Assembly: GCF_003574445.1 (NCBI RefSeq)
Contig: NZ_KZ984551.1
Location: forward strand, 62,001 to 126,000
DNA: 64,000 nt
DNA from: Streptomyces sp. YIM 130001
GTDB lineage: Bacteria > Actinomycetota > Actinomycetes > Streptomycetales > Streptomycetaceae
Reading direction: 5' to 3'
Below the pieces are notes generated by a model. It was not told the origin of the DNA. It saw only the letters and a program-made list of their open reading frames with translations, and did not search any database. Made by a program: the position numbers and the translations under genes. The stretch's first letter is position 1; each line of letters starts with the position of its first letter. This document shows positions 1 to 8,029 of the stretch, in pieces.

Positions 1-2
1 GG

Positions 3-731
3 ACACTCGGCCGGCTCGTGTGCGACCGGCTGCGCGCACAGAGCCATGCCGTACGGGCGCTGAGCCGGCATGCCGAGGACTTTCCGGTGGACCTGATCAG
101 CGGCACCGGCCTCGACCGCGCGGTACAGGGGGCCGAGGTGATCGTGCACTGCGCCAGCTCCCCGAAGGGCGGCGACGAACAGGCCGCGCGCCGTCTGATC
201 GAGTCGGCCCGCCGGGCCGGAGCCGGACACATGGTCTACATCTCGATCGTGGGCGTGGACGACGTACCGCTCGGCTACTACCGCACCAAACGCCGGGTCG
301 AGCGCCTCGTGGAGGAGTCGGGCCTCGGCTGGACGGTCCTGCGCACGACGCAGTTCCACGACCTGATCCTGCAGATCTCGCGGTACGCCGCCCGGCCGCC
401 GCTCGCTCCGTTCCCGTCGGGGGTGTCGAGCCAGCCCGTCGCAGCGGCCGAAGTGGCAGACCGGCTCGCGGAGTTGGCGCTCGCGGGACCGGCGGGCAGG
501 GTGGCGGACATGGGTGGGCCCGAGGCGCGCACCCTGCGCTCGCTCATCGGGGCGTACGCGGCGGCGGCCGGGGTGCGGCGTACGTTCGTTCCGGTCCGGC
601 TGCCGGGTCGTACGTTCGCGGCGATGCGTGCGGGCGGGCTCCTCGCTCAGGACCGGGCGGTGGGCCGGACCACGTTCGAGGAGTTCCTGGCCGAGCGGGT
701 GGCGGGCAGGCGGACGAGCGACAGGACTTAG
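3..731 (+). CDS. NmrA-like NAD(P)-binding protein, 5' truncated
   Basis: The reading frame is open from the window edge; codons before the first GTG read T-L-G-R-L-V, the tail of a Rossmann GxxGxLG nucleotide-binding motif, so the true start lies outside. The remaining ~240 residues resemble the NmrA/atypical SDR family (NAD(P)H-binding sugar epimerase-like proteins). Seen: an alternating beta/alpha pattern, VIVHCASSPKGG after strand 4, and the YYRTK segment typical of the family's YxxxK position. The C-terminus (TTFEEFLAERV) matches SDR-a proteins. The substrate cannot be told. Such proteins often act as redox sensors or as quinone/flavin-type reductases. The family call is solid and the function is unknown. 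Confidence 0.8.
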   Translation, partial: TLGRLVCDRLRAQSHAVRALSRHAEDFPVDLISGTGLDRAVQGAEVIVHCASSPKGGDEQAARRLIESARRAGAGHMVYISIVGVDDVPLGYYRTKRRVERLVEESGLGWTVLRTTQFHDLILQISRYAARPPLAPFPSGVSSQPVAAAEVADRLAELALAGPAGRVADMGGPEARTLRSLIGAYAAAAGVRRTFVPVRLPGRTFAAMRAGGLLAQDRAVGRTTFEEFLAERVAGRRTSDRT

Positions 732-776
732 GGCTTGCCCGGCTTCAGGGTTCACTCGGCCCAGGGCTTGACCGGC

Positions 777-1961
777 TCAGGGCTTCCCCGGCGCGAACAG
801 GTCGTTGTGGGCCATGTCCTGGGCGGTGAGCAGGGCGCCGCGGAGAACCGCGGTGCCGCCGAGTGCTCCCGCCCGTACCTCCGTGCGCAACGGTGAGAGC
901 GCGGCGGCCCGTCGCTCGACGCGGTCCGCGAGGGCGGCGGCGCCGGCCCGGCCGATCGCGCCGCCGAGCAGCACGCATCCGGGGTCGAGGATCGCGGCGA
1001 CCGAGGCGACGCCGATGGCGAGCCGGTCCGCGAGGGCGTCGAGGTAGGCGGCGTAACGGCGTTCACCGGGAGCGGAGGCGGCCTGGCCGACCGCCGCGAC
1101 GGCCGCCGCCTCGTCCCCGGCACCGGCTTCGATCCCGTACTCGGCGGCCAGCGCACACACCGCGGCGGCACCGACGAGCGAGTGGAAGCCGCCGTCGCAG
1201 GAGCTCGCGGACGGCATCCCGATGGCGCCCGGCACCGGTAGAAAGCCGATCTCGCCGGCCCCGCCGCCCGCTCCGCGGCGCAGGCTGCCGTCGAGCATCA
1301 CGGCGGCCCCGATGCCGTGGCCGAGCCAGAGCATGACGAAGGTGTCGCGGTCCTGGACGGCGCCGACCCGCTGTTCGGCGACGGCGGCGAGGTTCGTCTC
1401 GTTCTGCACGACGACGGCCGCGGGAAGGCGTTCCCGCAGCACGTCCACGAGCCGGCGGTGCCAGGCGGGCAGGCCGGTGGTGTCGCGGAGTTGACCGGTG
1501 GCGGGGTCCACCAGGCCGGGCGCGCCGATCCCGACGCTGTGCAGCCGCCCGGCGCCCGATTCGGCGACGGCGGCCTCGAGCAGGGCTACGGCGTGCTGCA
1601 CGGCGGGTTCGGTCCCGGTGTCGTCGTCGATCGGCAGTGACTTCTCGGCCAGGACGGTGCCGAGCAGATCGGCGACGACGGCGGAGAGCCCCTCGGTGCG
1701 TACGTCGAGTGCGGCCAACTGGGCGCGGTCGGCAACGATTCCGTAGAGCCGGGCATTCGGTCCGCGGCGCTCCGCGCCCGCTTCGCCGACGACCGTGATC
1801 AGGCCGGACTCCTGGAGGCGTTCCACCAGGCCGGCGATGGTCGGCCGGGAGAGTCCGGTCAGCTGCTTCAGTTGCCCTGCGGTCAACGGGCCCTGCTGCC
1901 GCAGCAGTTCGAGGGCCGACCGGTCGTTGATCGCCCGGGCCGTACTCGGGGAAGCGGGCAT
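777..1961 (-). CDS. ROK-family transcriptional regulator
   Basis: 394 residues. An N-terminal winged helix-turn-helix (residues ~10-60; ALELLRQQGPLTAGQLKQL, then SRPTIAGLVERL) precedes a sugar-kinase-like ROK domain. The kinase-like half has the ROK acidic and glycine motifs (SVGIGAPGLVD, WLGHGIGAAVMLDG, GEIGFLPV), but the zinc-binding cysteine cluster of catalytic ROK kinases is reduced, as is usual for regulators. ATG start, preceded on the minus strand by GAGAGG. It is divergent from an MFS transporter and very probably represses it, binding the dyad at 2034-2054. The effector is probably a sugar or sugar derivative (family knowledge, not shown here). Confidence 0.9.
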   Translation of the reverse strand: MPASPSTARAINDRSALELLRQQGPLTAGQLKQLTGLSRPTIAGLVERLQESGLITVVGEAGAERRGPNARLYGIVADRAQLAALDVRTEGLSAVVADLLGTVLAEKSLPIDDDTGTEPAVQHAVALLEAAVAESGAGRLHSVGIGAPGLVDPATGQLRDTTGLPAWHRRLVDVLRERLPAAVVVQNETNLAAVAEQRVGAVQDRDTFVMLWLGHGIGAAVMLDGSLRRGAGGGAGEIGFLPVPGAIGMPSASSCDGGFHSLVGAAAVCALAAEYGIEAGAGDEAAAVAAVGQAASAPGERRYAAYLDALADRLAIGVASVAAILDPGCVLLGGAIGRAGAAALADRVERRAAALSPLRTEVRAGALGGTAVLRGALLTAQDMAHNDLFAPGKP

Positions 1962-2033
1962 GCCGAGATCCTCTCAGGCGCGTCTGCCGGAACGGCACCG
2001 AGTCGGCCGGAAGGCGACCACGGCTCATCTATT

Positions 2034-2054
2034 TATCAGGCAAGGTTCCTGATA
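2034..2054. promoter_or_regulatory. candidate ROK operator
   Basis: Inverted repeat TATCAGG-n7-CCTGATA in the 135-bp gap between the divergent ROK regulator and the MFS transporter. Its core resembles the AGG-AA-n-TTCCT type operators known for actinobacterial ROK regulators. The region is also locally AT-richer than its surroundings. Confidence 0.6.
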
Positions 2055-2096
2055 GTTTACGGCGCTGGATCTGGCGGGCTGGTCGGGAGGGGCCGC

Positions 2097-3311
2097 ATGA
2101 GCGGGACGGACGGCGGCGCGGTGATCGACGCCGGGCGGCTGCGGCGGGCACGCTACGCGGTGGCCGCGGTGTTCTGTGTGCACGGCGCGGTCACCGGCTC
2201 CTTCGCGACGCGGGTGCCGTGGATCCAGGACCACGCGGGCGTCAGCGCGGGCCAGTTGGGCCTCGCACTCGCCTTCCCCGCGATCGGCGCCTCGCTCGCG
2301 ATGCCGCTGGCCGGCAGCGTCACCCACCGCTTCGGGGCGCGCACCGCGCTGCGTGGACTGCTGGCCCTGTGGACGACGGCGCTGATCCTGCCGTCCCTGG
2401 CGCCCAATCTGCTCACCCTGTGCCTCGCCCTGTTCGTCTACGGCGCCACGGCCGGCATGTCCGACGTGGCGATGAACGCCCTCGGGGTCGACGTGGAGAA
2501 CCGCCTCGGTCGTTCGGTGATGTCCTCGCTGCACGGCATGTGGAGCGTGGGGACCCTGATCGGCTCGGCGGCCGGCACGCTCGCCGCACACCTCGGCTCG
2601 GACGCCCGGCTGCACCACGTGCTCGCCGCCGTCACGCTGACGGTGATCGGAGCGGTCGCGTGCCGGGGCGTCCTCGATCTGCGTAGTTCGCCCGAGGAGG
2701 AGGCACCCCCGCGGTTCGCGCTGCCGCCCAAGTCGGCCCTGGTGATCGGGGCGGTGGGGTTCTGCGCGGTGTTCGCCGAGGGAGCGAGCCTGGACTGGTC
2801 GGCGGTCTATCTGCGCGACGTGATGAGCACTTCGCCGGGGGCCGCGGCCGCGTCCACCACGGCGTTCGCCCTGACGATGGCCGTCGCACGGCTGGTGGGC
2901 GACGCCGTGGTCGACCGGTTCGGCGCGGTGCGCACCGTGCGGGCCGGCGGCGTACTGGCCACGGCCGGCGGGCTGCTCGTGGTGGTCGGCCCGAATCCGT
3001 GGGCGGCGATGGCCGGCTTCGGACTGATGGGGCTCGGGATCGCCGTCGTGGTGCCGCTGGCCTTCGCGGCCGCCGCCCGCAGCGGCGACAACGCCTCGCT
3101 CGCGATCGCGGGCGTCGCCACCATCACCTACACCTCCGGGCTCGTCGCCCCGTCGGCGATCGGAGCGATCGCGGACGCCACCTCGCTCGTGGTGTCGTTC
3201 GGCCTGGTCACCGTGCTCGCGTTCGGGCTGCTGCTCTTCGCCGGAGTGCTGGCTCCCGGGCGGAATCCGGCATCGGTCAGGCGGAGCGCGGCACCGGCCG
3301 GTAAGGACTGA
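2097..3311 (+). CDS. MFS transporter (YbjJ/fucose-permease-like)
   Basis: 404 residues with about twelve hydrophobic segments and a central hydrophilic loop near residue 200 (SSPEEEAPP). The first half has the MFS pattern of small residues and the GARTALRG loop between TM2 and TM3. The sequence is of the YbjJ/fucose-permease-like group. The open frame runs further upstream, but the ATG at 2097 follows GGGAGG by 6 nt and starts just ahead of TM1, so it was chosen. The partner regulator is the divergent ROK gene, which suggests sugar or sugar-derivative transport. The substrate is unknown. Confidence 0.88.
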   Translation: MSGTDGGAVIDAGRLRRARYAVAAVFCVHGAVTGSFATRVPWIQDHAGVSAGQLGLALAFPAIGASLAMPLAGSVTHRFGARTALRGLLALWTTALILPSLAPNLLTLCLALFVYGATAGMSDVAMNALGVDVENRLGRSVMSSLHGMWSVGTLIGSAAGTLAAHLGSDARLHHVLAAVTLTVIGAVACRGVLDLRSSPEEEAPPRFALPPKSALVIGAVGFCAVFAEGASLDWSAVYLRDVMSTSPGAAAASTTAFALTMAVARLVGDAVVDRFGAVRTVRAGGVLATAGGLLVVVGPNPWAAMAGFGLMGLGIAVVVPLAFAAAARSGDNASLAIAGVATITYTSGLVAPSAIGAIADATSLVVSFGLVTVLAFGLLLFAGVLAPGRNPASVRRSAAPAGKD

Positions 3312-3432
3312 GGCGCCGCCATCCGCGCCGGGCGCAGCGCCCCGGACCTGCGGTGCGGCCCCGCGCGCAGGCCTCCACCGTGCCCCGTAGCATTGCCGGG
3401 TTCACGCACCCCTTGAGAAAGCGAAACCCACG

Positions 3433-4866
3433 ATGAAGCTCGGCGTGCGCTGGTCCCTGCACGGTGATGGGCGCACCCCCGCGCCCGGTGCCGTGGTCCG
3501 TCCGGACGAGCGGCTCTCGTGGCCCCGTACGGCCGGGCTCGGAGCCCAGCACGTGGTGGCCATGTTCGGTGCGTCGTTCGTCGCTCCGGTCCTCATGGGT
3601 CTCGACCCGAACCTGGCGATCATGATGTCCGGTGTCGCCACGGTGATCTTCCTGCTGGCGACCCGTGGAGCCGTGCCCAGCTACCTCGGCTGCTCCCTGT
3701 CGTTCGTCGGCGTGGCCGCGGTGATCAGGGCGCAGGGCGGCAGCAGTGCGACGGTGACCGGCGCGGTCTTCGCGGTGGCGGTGGCGCTGTTCCTGGTCGG
3801 CCTTGCGGTGCGGAAGTTCGGTGCGCGGATCATCCACGCCACGATGCCGCCGATCGTGACCGGCGCCGTGGTGATGCTGATCGGCTTCAACCTGGCGCCG
3901 GTGACGGCCAGTACGTACTGGCCGCAGGACCAGTGGACAGCGCTGCTCGTCATGCTGTTCACCGGGCTCGCCGTGGTGTGCCTGCGCGGCTTCTGGTCGC
4001 GGATCGCGATCTTCCTCGGCCTGATCTTCGGCTACGGGATCTCCTGGCTCTTCGACCGGGTCTTCGGGCAGATCCACTCGGTCAACGGCGGCACCGAGGC
4101 GGTCGACCACTGGCGGCTCGACTTCTCCGCGGTCGGCAAGGCGGACTGGGTGGGCCTGCCGTCCTTCCACGCCCCGAGCTTCGAGTGGTCGGCGATCCTG
4201 GTCGCGCTGCCCGTCGTGATCGCCCTGATCGCGGAGAACGCCGGGCACGTCAAGGCGGTCGGCGAGATGACCGGCGACAACCTGGACGGAAAGCTGGGCA
4301 CCGCGATCTCCGCGGACGGCGCCGCGTCCATGCTGTCGACGGCCGTGGGCGGCCCGCCGAACACCACGTACTCCGAGAACATCGGCGTGATGGCCGCGAC
4401 ACGCGTCTATTCGACGGCCGCGTACTGGGCTGCCGCGGGCTTCGCCCTGCTCTTCGGCCTGTGCCCGAAGTTCGGTGCAGTGGTGGCGGCGATCCCCGGC
4501 GGTGTCCTGGGCGGCATCACGGTGATCCTCTACGGCATGATCGGCCTGCTCGGCGCCCAGATCTGGATCAACGCCAAGGTGGACCTGCGCAATCCGCTGA
4601 ACCTGGTGCCGGCCGCGGCGGGCATCATCATCGGCGTCGGCAACGTGAGCATCAAGATCAGCGACAACTTCGAGCTGAGCGGTATCGCGCTCGGCACCCT
4701 GGTCGTCATCACCGGCTACCACGCCTTGCGCGCCATGGCCCCGCCCCACCTCAAGTCGCAGGAACCACTGCTCGACGAGGGCACCTCGCGCTACGACGCG
4801 GCGGCGGGCACGAAGTCGGACGAGGAGCGGCCCGGCGACGGTCAGCCGCCGGTCACCAACTCGTAG
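3433..4866 (+). CDS. uracil permease, NCS2 family
   Basis: 477 residues, a 14-span nucleobase:cation symporter of the UraA/UraP type. Seen: the QHVVAMFGASF entry motif, the GCSLSF re-entrant segment, the family signature with the acidic residue of TM8 (IAENAGHVKAVG), the TM10 region (PNTTYSENIGVMAATRVYS), and a hydrophilic tail. These features favour uracil over xanthine/urate. It probably imports uracil for salvage, which fits an organism with PyrR-controlled de novo synthesis 45 kb away. The last 25 bp overlap the convergent GH6 gene, so no terminator fits between them. A weak GAAAG precedes the ATG. Confidence 0.92.
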   Translation: MKLGVRWSLHGDGRTPAPGAVVRPDERLSWPRTAGLGAQHVVAMFGASFVAPVLMGLDPNLAIMMSGVATVIFLLATRGAVPSYLGCSLSFVGVAAVIRAQGGSSATVTGAVFAVAVALFLVGLAVRKFGARIIHATMPPIVTGAVVMLIGFNLAPVTASTYWPQDQWTALLVMLFTGLAVVCLRGFWSRIAIFLGLIFGYGISWLFDRVFGQIHSVNGGTEAVDHWRLDFSAVGKADWVGLPSFHAPSFEWSAILVALPVVIALIAENAGHVKAVGEMTGDNLDGKLGTAISADGAASMLSTAVGGPPNTTYSENIGVMAATRVYSTAAYWAAAGFALLFGLCPKFGAVVAAIPGGVLGGITVILYGMIGLLGAQIWINAKVDLRNPLNLVPAAAGIIIGVGNVSIKISDNFELSGIALGTLVVITGYHALRAMAPPHLKSQEPLLDEGTSRYDAAAGTKSDEERPGDGQPPVTNS

Positions 4867-6026
4867 GCGTAGTCCGGGGTGAAGGAGCCGGCCGAGCCCT
4901 TGCAGCCGTCGGACTCGCCCGGGAGCTTGATCCACAGATAGGCGTCGATGCGGGACGCCCCGGTGCTCAGACTGGGCGGCTGCCCCAGCTTGCGGCCCGC
5001 CGGGTCGCACCATTTGCCGGCCGGGGGCGCACCGTTGCCGTTGCGGCTGGTGTCGATGACGGCGCCGTGGCTCGCGGGACCGCCGAGCGCGGCGAGCACC
5101 GAGCGGGCGTAGGCGGTCTCGTCGGCGGTGGTGTGGAAGTTCGAGACGTTGGTGAAGATGCCGTCGGACGAGGCGGCGGAGGCGGCGCCCGCCTTGCGCA
5201 GCTCGGCCGCCTGCTTGGCGGCCGGGTGCCAGCCGGAGTGGCCGGCGTCGAAGTAGACGCGCGCGTTGGGGTTCGCCGCGTGCAGGGTGCGTCCGGCGCG
5301 GGCGAGCGAGGCGAAGCGCGCCGAACGGTCGGCGGCGGAGAGGCAGTCGGAGAGGGCGATCGCGTCGGGCTCGAGTATCACCACGACCTCGCGGGAGCCG
5401 AGCCCCGCCGCGAACTTCTCGACCCACCGGTCGTAGGCGCCGAGCGAGGGCGCGCCGCCCTGCGAGGCGCCGCCGCAGTCCCGGTCGGGTATCGCGTACG
5501 GCACGAGCACCGGCACCTTGCCGCCGGCCGAGGAAGTGACGGCGCTGACCCGGGAGGTGATCGTGTCCGGGGCGTACTCGGCGAACCAGACGGCGGCCGG
5601 CCGGTCCGCGATGCGCTGCTCGATCAGCGGCCGCCGCGGGTCGTCGCGGTTCGCCCGGACCCAGTCGAGTACCTGCGAGTCGCCGTGCCGGTAGAGGCCG
5701 TTGCTCTTCGGGGCCGGGGCCGGTCGCGGGGTCTTCGGCGGGGCGGCCGTCTTGGACGGCTTCGGCTTCGGCTTCGACGACTTGGACGTCTTGCTCGGCG
5801 AGGGCGACACCGGCGTCGGTACGGCCGGCAGCGGCTCGAGCGTCGGCTCCGGCGATTCGGTCCGCCGCGACTCGTGCTGCTCGCCACCGCCCTCGGCAGC
5901 CGAGATCAGTCCTGCGGCCGCGCCGACCGCCACCACCACCGAGGCGGCGGCGGATATGGCGTGATGCCGTGCGGTGCGTCTGCGTGCGGCGCGCTGTGCG
6001 CGTCGCTGCGCGCGATGACCTGCCAC
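4842..6026 (-). CDS. secreted glycoside hydrolase family 6 protein (cellulase type)
   Basis: 394 residues. The Arg-rich N-terminus (RRAQRAARRR) followed by an Ala/Val-rich span (residues ~24-43) is a signal or anchor sequence. A Ser/Pro/Lys linker (~55-105) leads to a GH6 catalytic domain. Seen: PYAIPDRDCGG, VILEPDAIALSDC (the Asp of LEPD is the family's catalytic acid) and WIKLPGESDGC near the C-terminus. GH6 enzymes hydrolyse beta-1,4-glucans with inversion. No carbohydrate-binding module is present. The 3' end overlaps the permease gene by 25 bp in convergent orientation. An endoglucanase is likeliest because no long loops that close an exo tunnel are evident. Confidence 0.88.
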   Translation of the reverse strand: MAGHRAQRRAQRAARRRTARHHAISAAASVVVAVGAAAGLISAAEGGGEQHESRRTESPEPTLEPLPAVPTPVSPSPSKTSKSSKPKPKPSKTAAPPKTPRPAPAPKSNGLYRHGDSQVLDWVRANRDDPRRPLIEQRIADRPAAVWFAEYAPDTITSRVSAVTSSAGGKVPVLVPYAIPDRDCGGASQGGAPSLGAYDRWVEKFAAGLGSREVVVILEPDAIALSDCLSAADRSARFASLARAGRTLHAANPNARVYFDAGHSGWHPAAKQAAELRKAGAASAASSDGIFTNVSNFHTTADETAYARSVLAALGGPASHGAVIDTSRNGNGAPPAGKWCDPAGRKLGQPPSLSTGASRIDAYLWIKLPGESDGCKGSAGSFTPDYAYELVTGG

Positions 6027-6225
6027 GGTTTCGTACCCCCCTGAACGTGCTGTCGTACGTGTGCTGTTGGTGCCTCGTGCTGCTTACGGCGCGTGTGCCG
6101 CCGGGTCTCCGGAATCGGACACACTCACCCCCCCTGGGCCCGGTGCCGCCTCCGAGGTCCCCCGTTTCGGGGAAGCTCCGGGCCGGACGCGCCCGGCACC
6201 AGCCTATGACTGTCACGCTGCGTCC

Positions 6226-6918
6226 ATGATGCGCTTGGAGCAGTTGTCGACCGCCACGGAGGGTGTCGACGCCGTGGTGGAGCGGATGCGGACGCTCGAC
6301 GAGCGTCTCCATCCGGCCGACGGGGTGGCCGTCTTCAACCGGGTGTATCTCTCTGTGACCGAAGAGGTGGACCGGTCCATCGACTCGGGCGGATTCCCCG
6401 ATCCACGCTCGGCTGCGACCCTCGACGTCCGCTTCGCCGAGCGCTATCTGGACGCGGTCGACTCGGCGGCGGACGATCGTCCTCCGGCGCACTCCTGGCG
6501 CCCTCTGTTCCAGTACCGGCGCCATCCCGGAGTACGCCCGCTGCAGTTCGCGCTCGCGGGCATCAATGCGCACATCGGGCACGATCTGGCGCTCGCCGTG
6601 GTGGACACCTGCCGTACGCTCGACTGCGAACCCGCCGATGTCGAGGCGGACTTCGACCGGGTGGGCGCTCTGCTCGTCTCGCTCGAGGAGCGGATCAGGG
6701 ACGATCTGATGCCCGGCCCGGACCTCCTGGAGGTCGCCGATCCGCTGACGCATCTGCTCGGCTCCTGGAGCCTGAACCGCGCCCGCGACGCCGCCTGGGC
6801 CGCGGCGCGCGTCCTGTGGGGGCTCAGGCATCTGCCGGATCTGGCGGAGGACTGTGTCGAGCGGATGGACGGGGCCCTCGGCCTGGTCGGCCGTTGCCTG
6901 CTCACGCCCTGGCGCTGA
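6226..6918 (+). CDS. DUF5995 family protein
   Basis: 230 residues, soluble, mostly helical. Family-like stretches: DGVAVFNRVYLSVTEEV, LDVRFAERYLDAVD, LQFALAGINAHIGHDLALAVVDTC, and two C-terminal helices of the Trp/Ala type. The conserved His and Asp residues (NAHIGHDL) suggest a metal or cofactor site, but no biochemical role is known to me. The start is one of two adjacent ATGs (6226, 6229) with no Shine-Dalgarno, so translation may be leaderless. The open frame continues upstream without family similarity. It is divergent from the GH6 gene with a 199-bp gap. Confidence 0.75.
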   Translation: MMRLEQLSTATEGVDAVVERMRTLDERLHPADGVAVFNRVYLSVTEEVDRSIDSGGFPDPRSAATLDVRFAERYLDAVDSAADDRPPAHSWRPLFQYRRHPGVRPLQFALAGINAHIGHDLALAVVDTCRTLDCEPADVEADFDRVGALLVSLEERIRDDLMPGPDLLEVADPLTHLLGSWSLNRARDAAWAAARVLWGLRHLPDLAEDCVERMDGALGLVGRCLLTPWR

Positions 6919-7038
6919 GCGGCGGGTCCCGCATCGCCCCCTGGTAGGAATCGCCCAAGTCGCCTTGGATGGCGGGGAGTCGCCGCCCCGATCACCCGTC
7001 GTCCGGCGGCGGCACGGCCGTTCACCAGGAGGACGCGG

Positions 7039-7968
7039 ATGACCATCAAGCTCGGACTCGGGCTCCCCCAGATGAAGCAGTACGACATCGGCCGGGACGT
7101 GCCCGCCGTGGCGCGGGCCGCCGAGGAGATCGGCTACGACAGCCTCTGGGTCTTCGAACGGATCCTCTTCCCGACACCTGCCACCCAGGGCCTGTACGGG
7201 ATCGAGGGGCTCCCCTGGCCCGACGCGTACCGCTCGGTGTCCGACCCGCTGATGACGCTGGCGCTCGCGGCCGCCGCCACGGAACGGGCGACTCTCGGCA
7301 CCAGCGTCCTGGTGGCGCCGCTGCATGTGCCGTTCCAGTTGGCCCGTTCCCTTGCCACACTGGACGCGGCCGCCGGCGGCCGGGTGGCCGCCGGCCTCGG
7401 CACGGGCTGGTCGAAGGACGAGTACGCGGCCTCGTCGATCGTGCCGTTCGACCGGCGGGGCCGGGCGCTGGACGAGCTGATCGACGTGTGCCGCGCGGTG
7501 TGGGGGCCCGATCCGGTCGCCTACGAGGGCGATTTCACCCGGATCGCGCCCGCCGAGGTGGGACCCAAGCCGGCCCGACCGATCCCGGTGTACCTGCCGG
7601 CGAACAGCCCGCGCGCCGCCCGGCGCCTGGTGGACCGCGGGGACGGCTGGATGCCGGTGGCGATGGGCGCCGATGCGCTGGCCACGTCCTGGGCGCGGCT
7701 GCGGGAGCTGGCCGACGAGCGCGGCCGGGACCGGCCGATCGCCGTGTCCTTGCGGGCGAACGCGCGGTACTCCCCGAAGCGTGACGAGCGGGCGGACCGT
7801 GCGCCGTTCCACGGGAGTGTGGAGCAGATCGTCGAGGACCTGACCGGGTACGCGCAGGAGGGCGTCGACGAGATCTTCATCGAGCTGCAGGGCACGACGC
7901 GGGACGCGTCGGAGCTCACGGACGTCGCGGCCGCGGTGTACGCGAAGGCCCGGGAGGCCGGCGTGTAG
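7039..7968 (+). CDS. LLM-class F420-dependent oxidoreductase
   Basis: 309 residues of the luciferase-like (alpha/beta)8 fold. Seen: the N-terminal strand KLGLGLPQ, the GYDSLWVFER segment, and GRVAAGLGTGWSKDEY, typical of the F420-using branch rather than FMN luciferases. A clear CAGGAGGA lies 8 nt before the ATG. The C-terminal part (DEIFIELQ) completes the barrel. It reduces or oxidises an unknown substrate with coenzyme F420, which Streptomyces makes. It is 120 bp downstream of the DUF5995 gene and could be co-transcribed with it. Confidence 0.85.
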   Translation: MTIKLGLGLPQMKQYDIGRDVPAVARAAEEIGYDSLWVFERILFPTPATQGLYGIEGLPWPDAYRSVSDPLMTLALAAAATERATLGTSVLVAPLHVPFQLARSLATLDAAAGGRVAAGLGTGWSKDEYAASSIVPFDRRGRALDELIDVCRAVWGPDPVAYEGDFTRIAPAEVGPKPARPIPVYLPANSPRAARRLVDRGDGWMPVAMGADALATSWARLRELADERGRDRPIAVSLRANARYSPKRDERADRAPFHGSVEQIVEDLTGYAQEGVDEIFIELQGTTRDASELTDVAAAVYAKAREAGV

Positions 7969-7985
7969 GCGCCGGGCGGGACCGT

Positions 7986-8020
7986 ATCGCCGGAGGGCAC
8001 GCCTCGTCCCCTCCGGCGAT
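7986..8020. terminator. bidirectional terminator hairpin
   Basis: Perfect 12-bp arms (ATCGCCGGAGGG / CCCTCCGGCGAT) with an 11-nt loop between the convergent 3' ends of the F420 oxidoreductase and the amine oxidase. No U-tract is present, as is common in Streptomyces. Confidence 0.75.
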
Positions 8021-8029
8021 CCGCAGTCC

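Noticed and set aside
3277..7812. A 1511-codon open frame on the minus strand
   Set aside because: It lies opposite the uracil permease, the DUF5995 gene and the F420 oxidoreductase and in another frame of the GH6 gene. Its translation is Arg/Gly/Asp-rich with no family-like segment, the usual shadow of high third-position GC.
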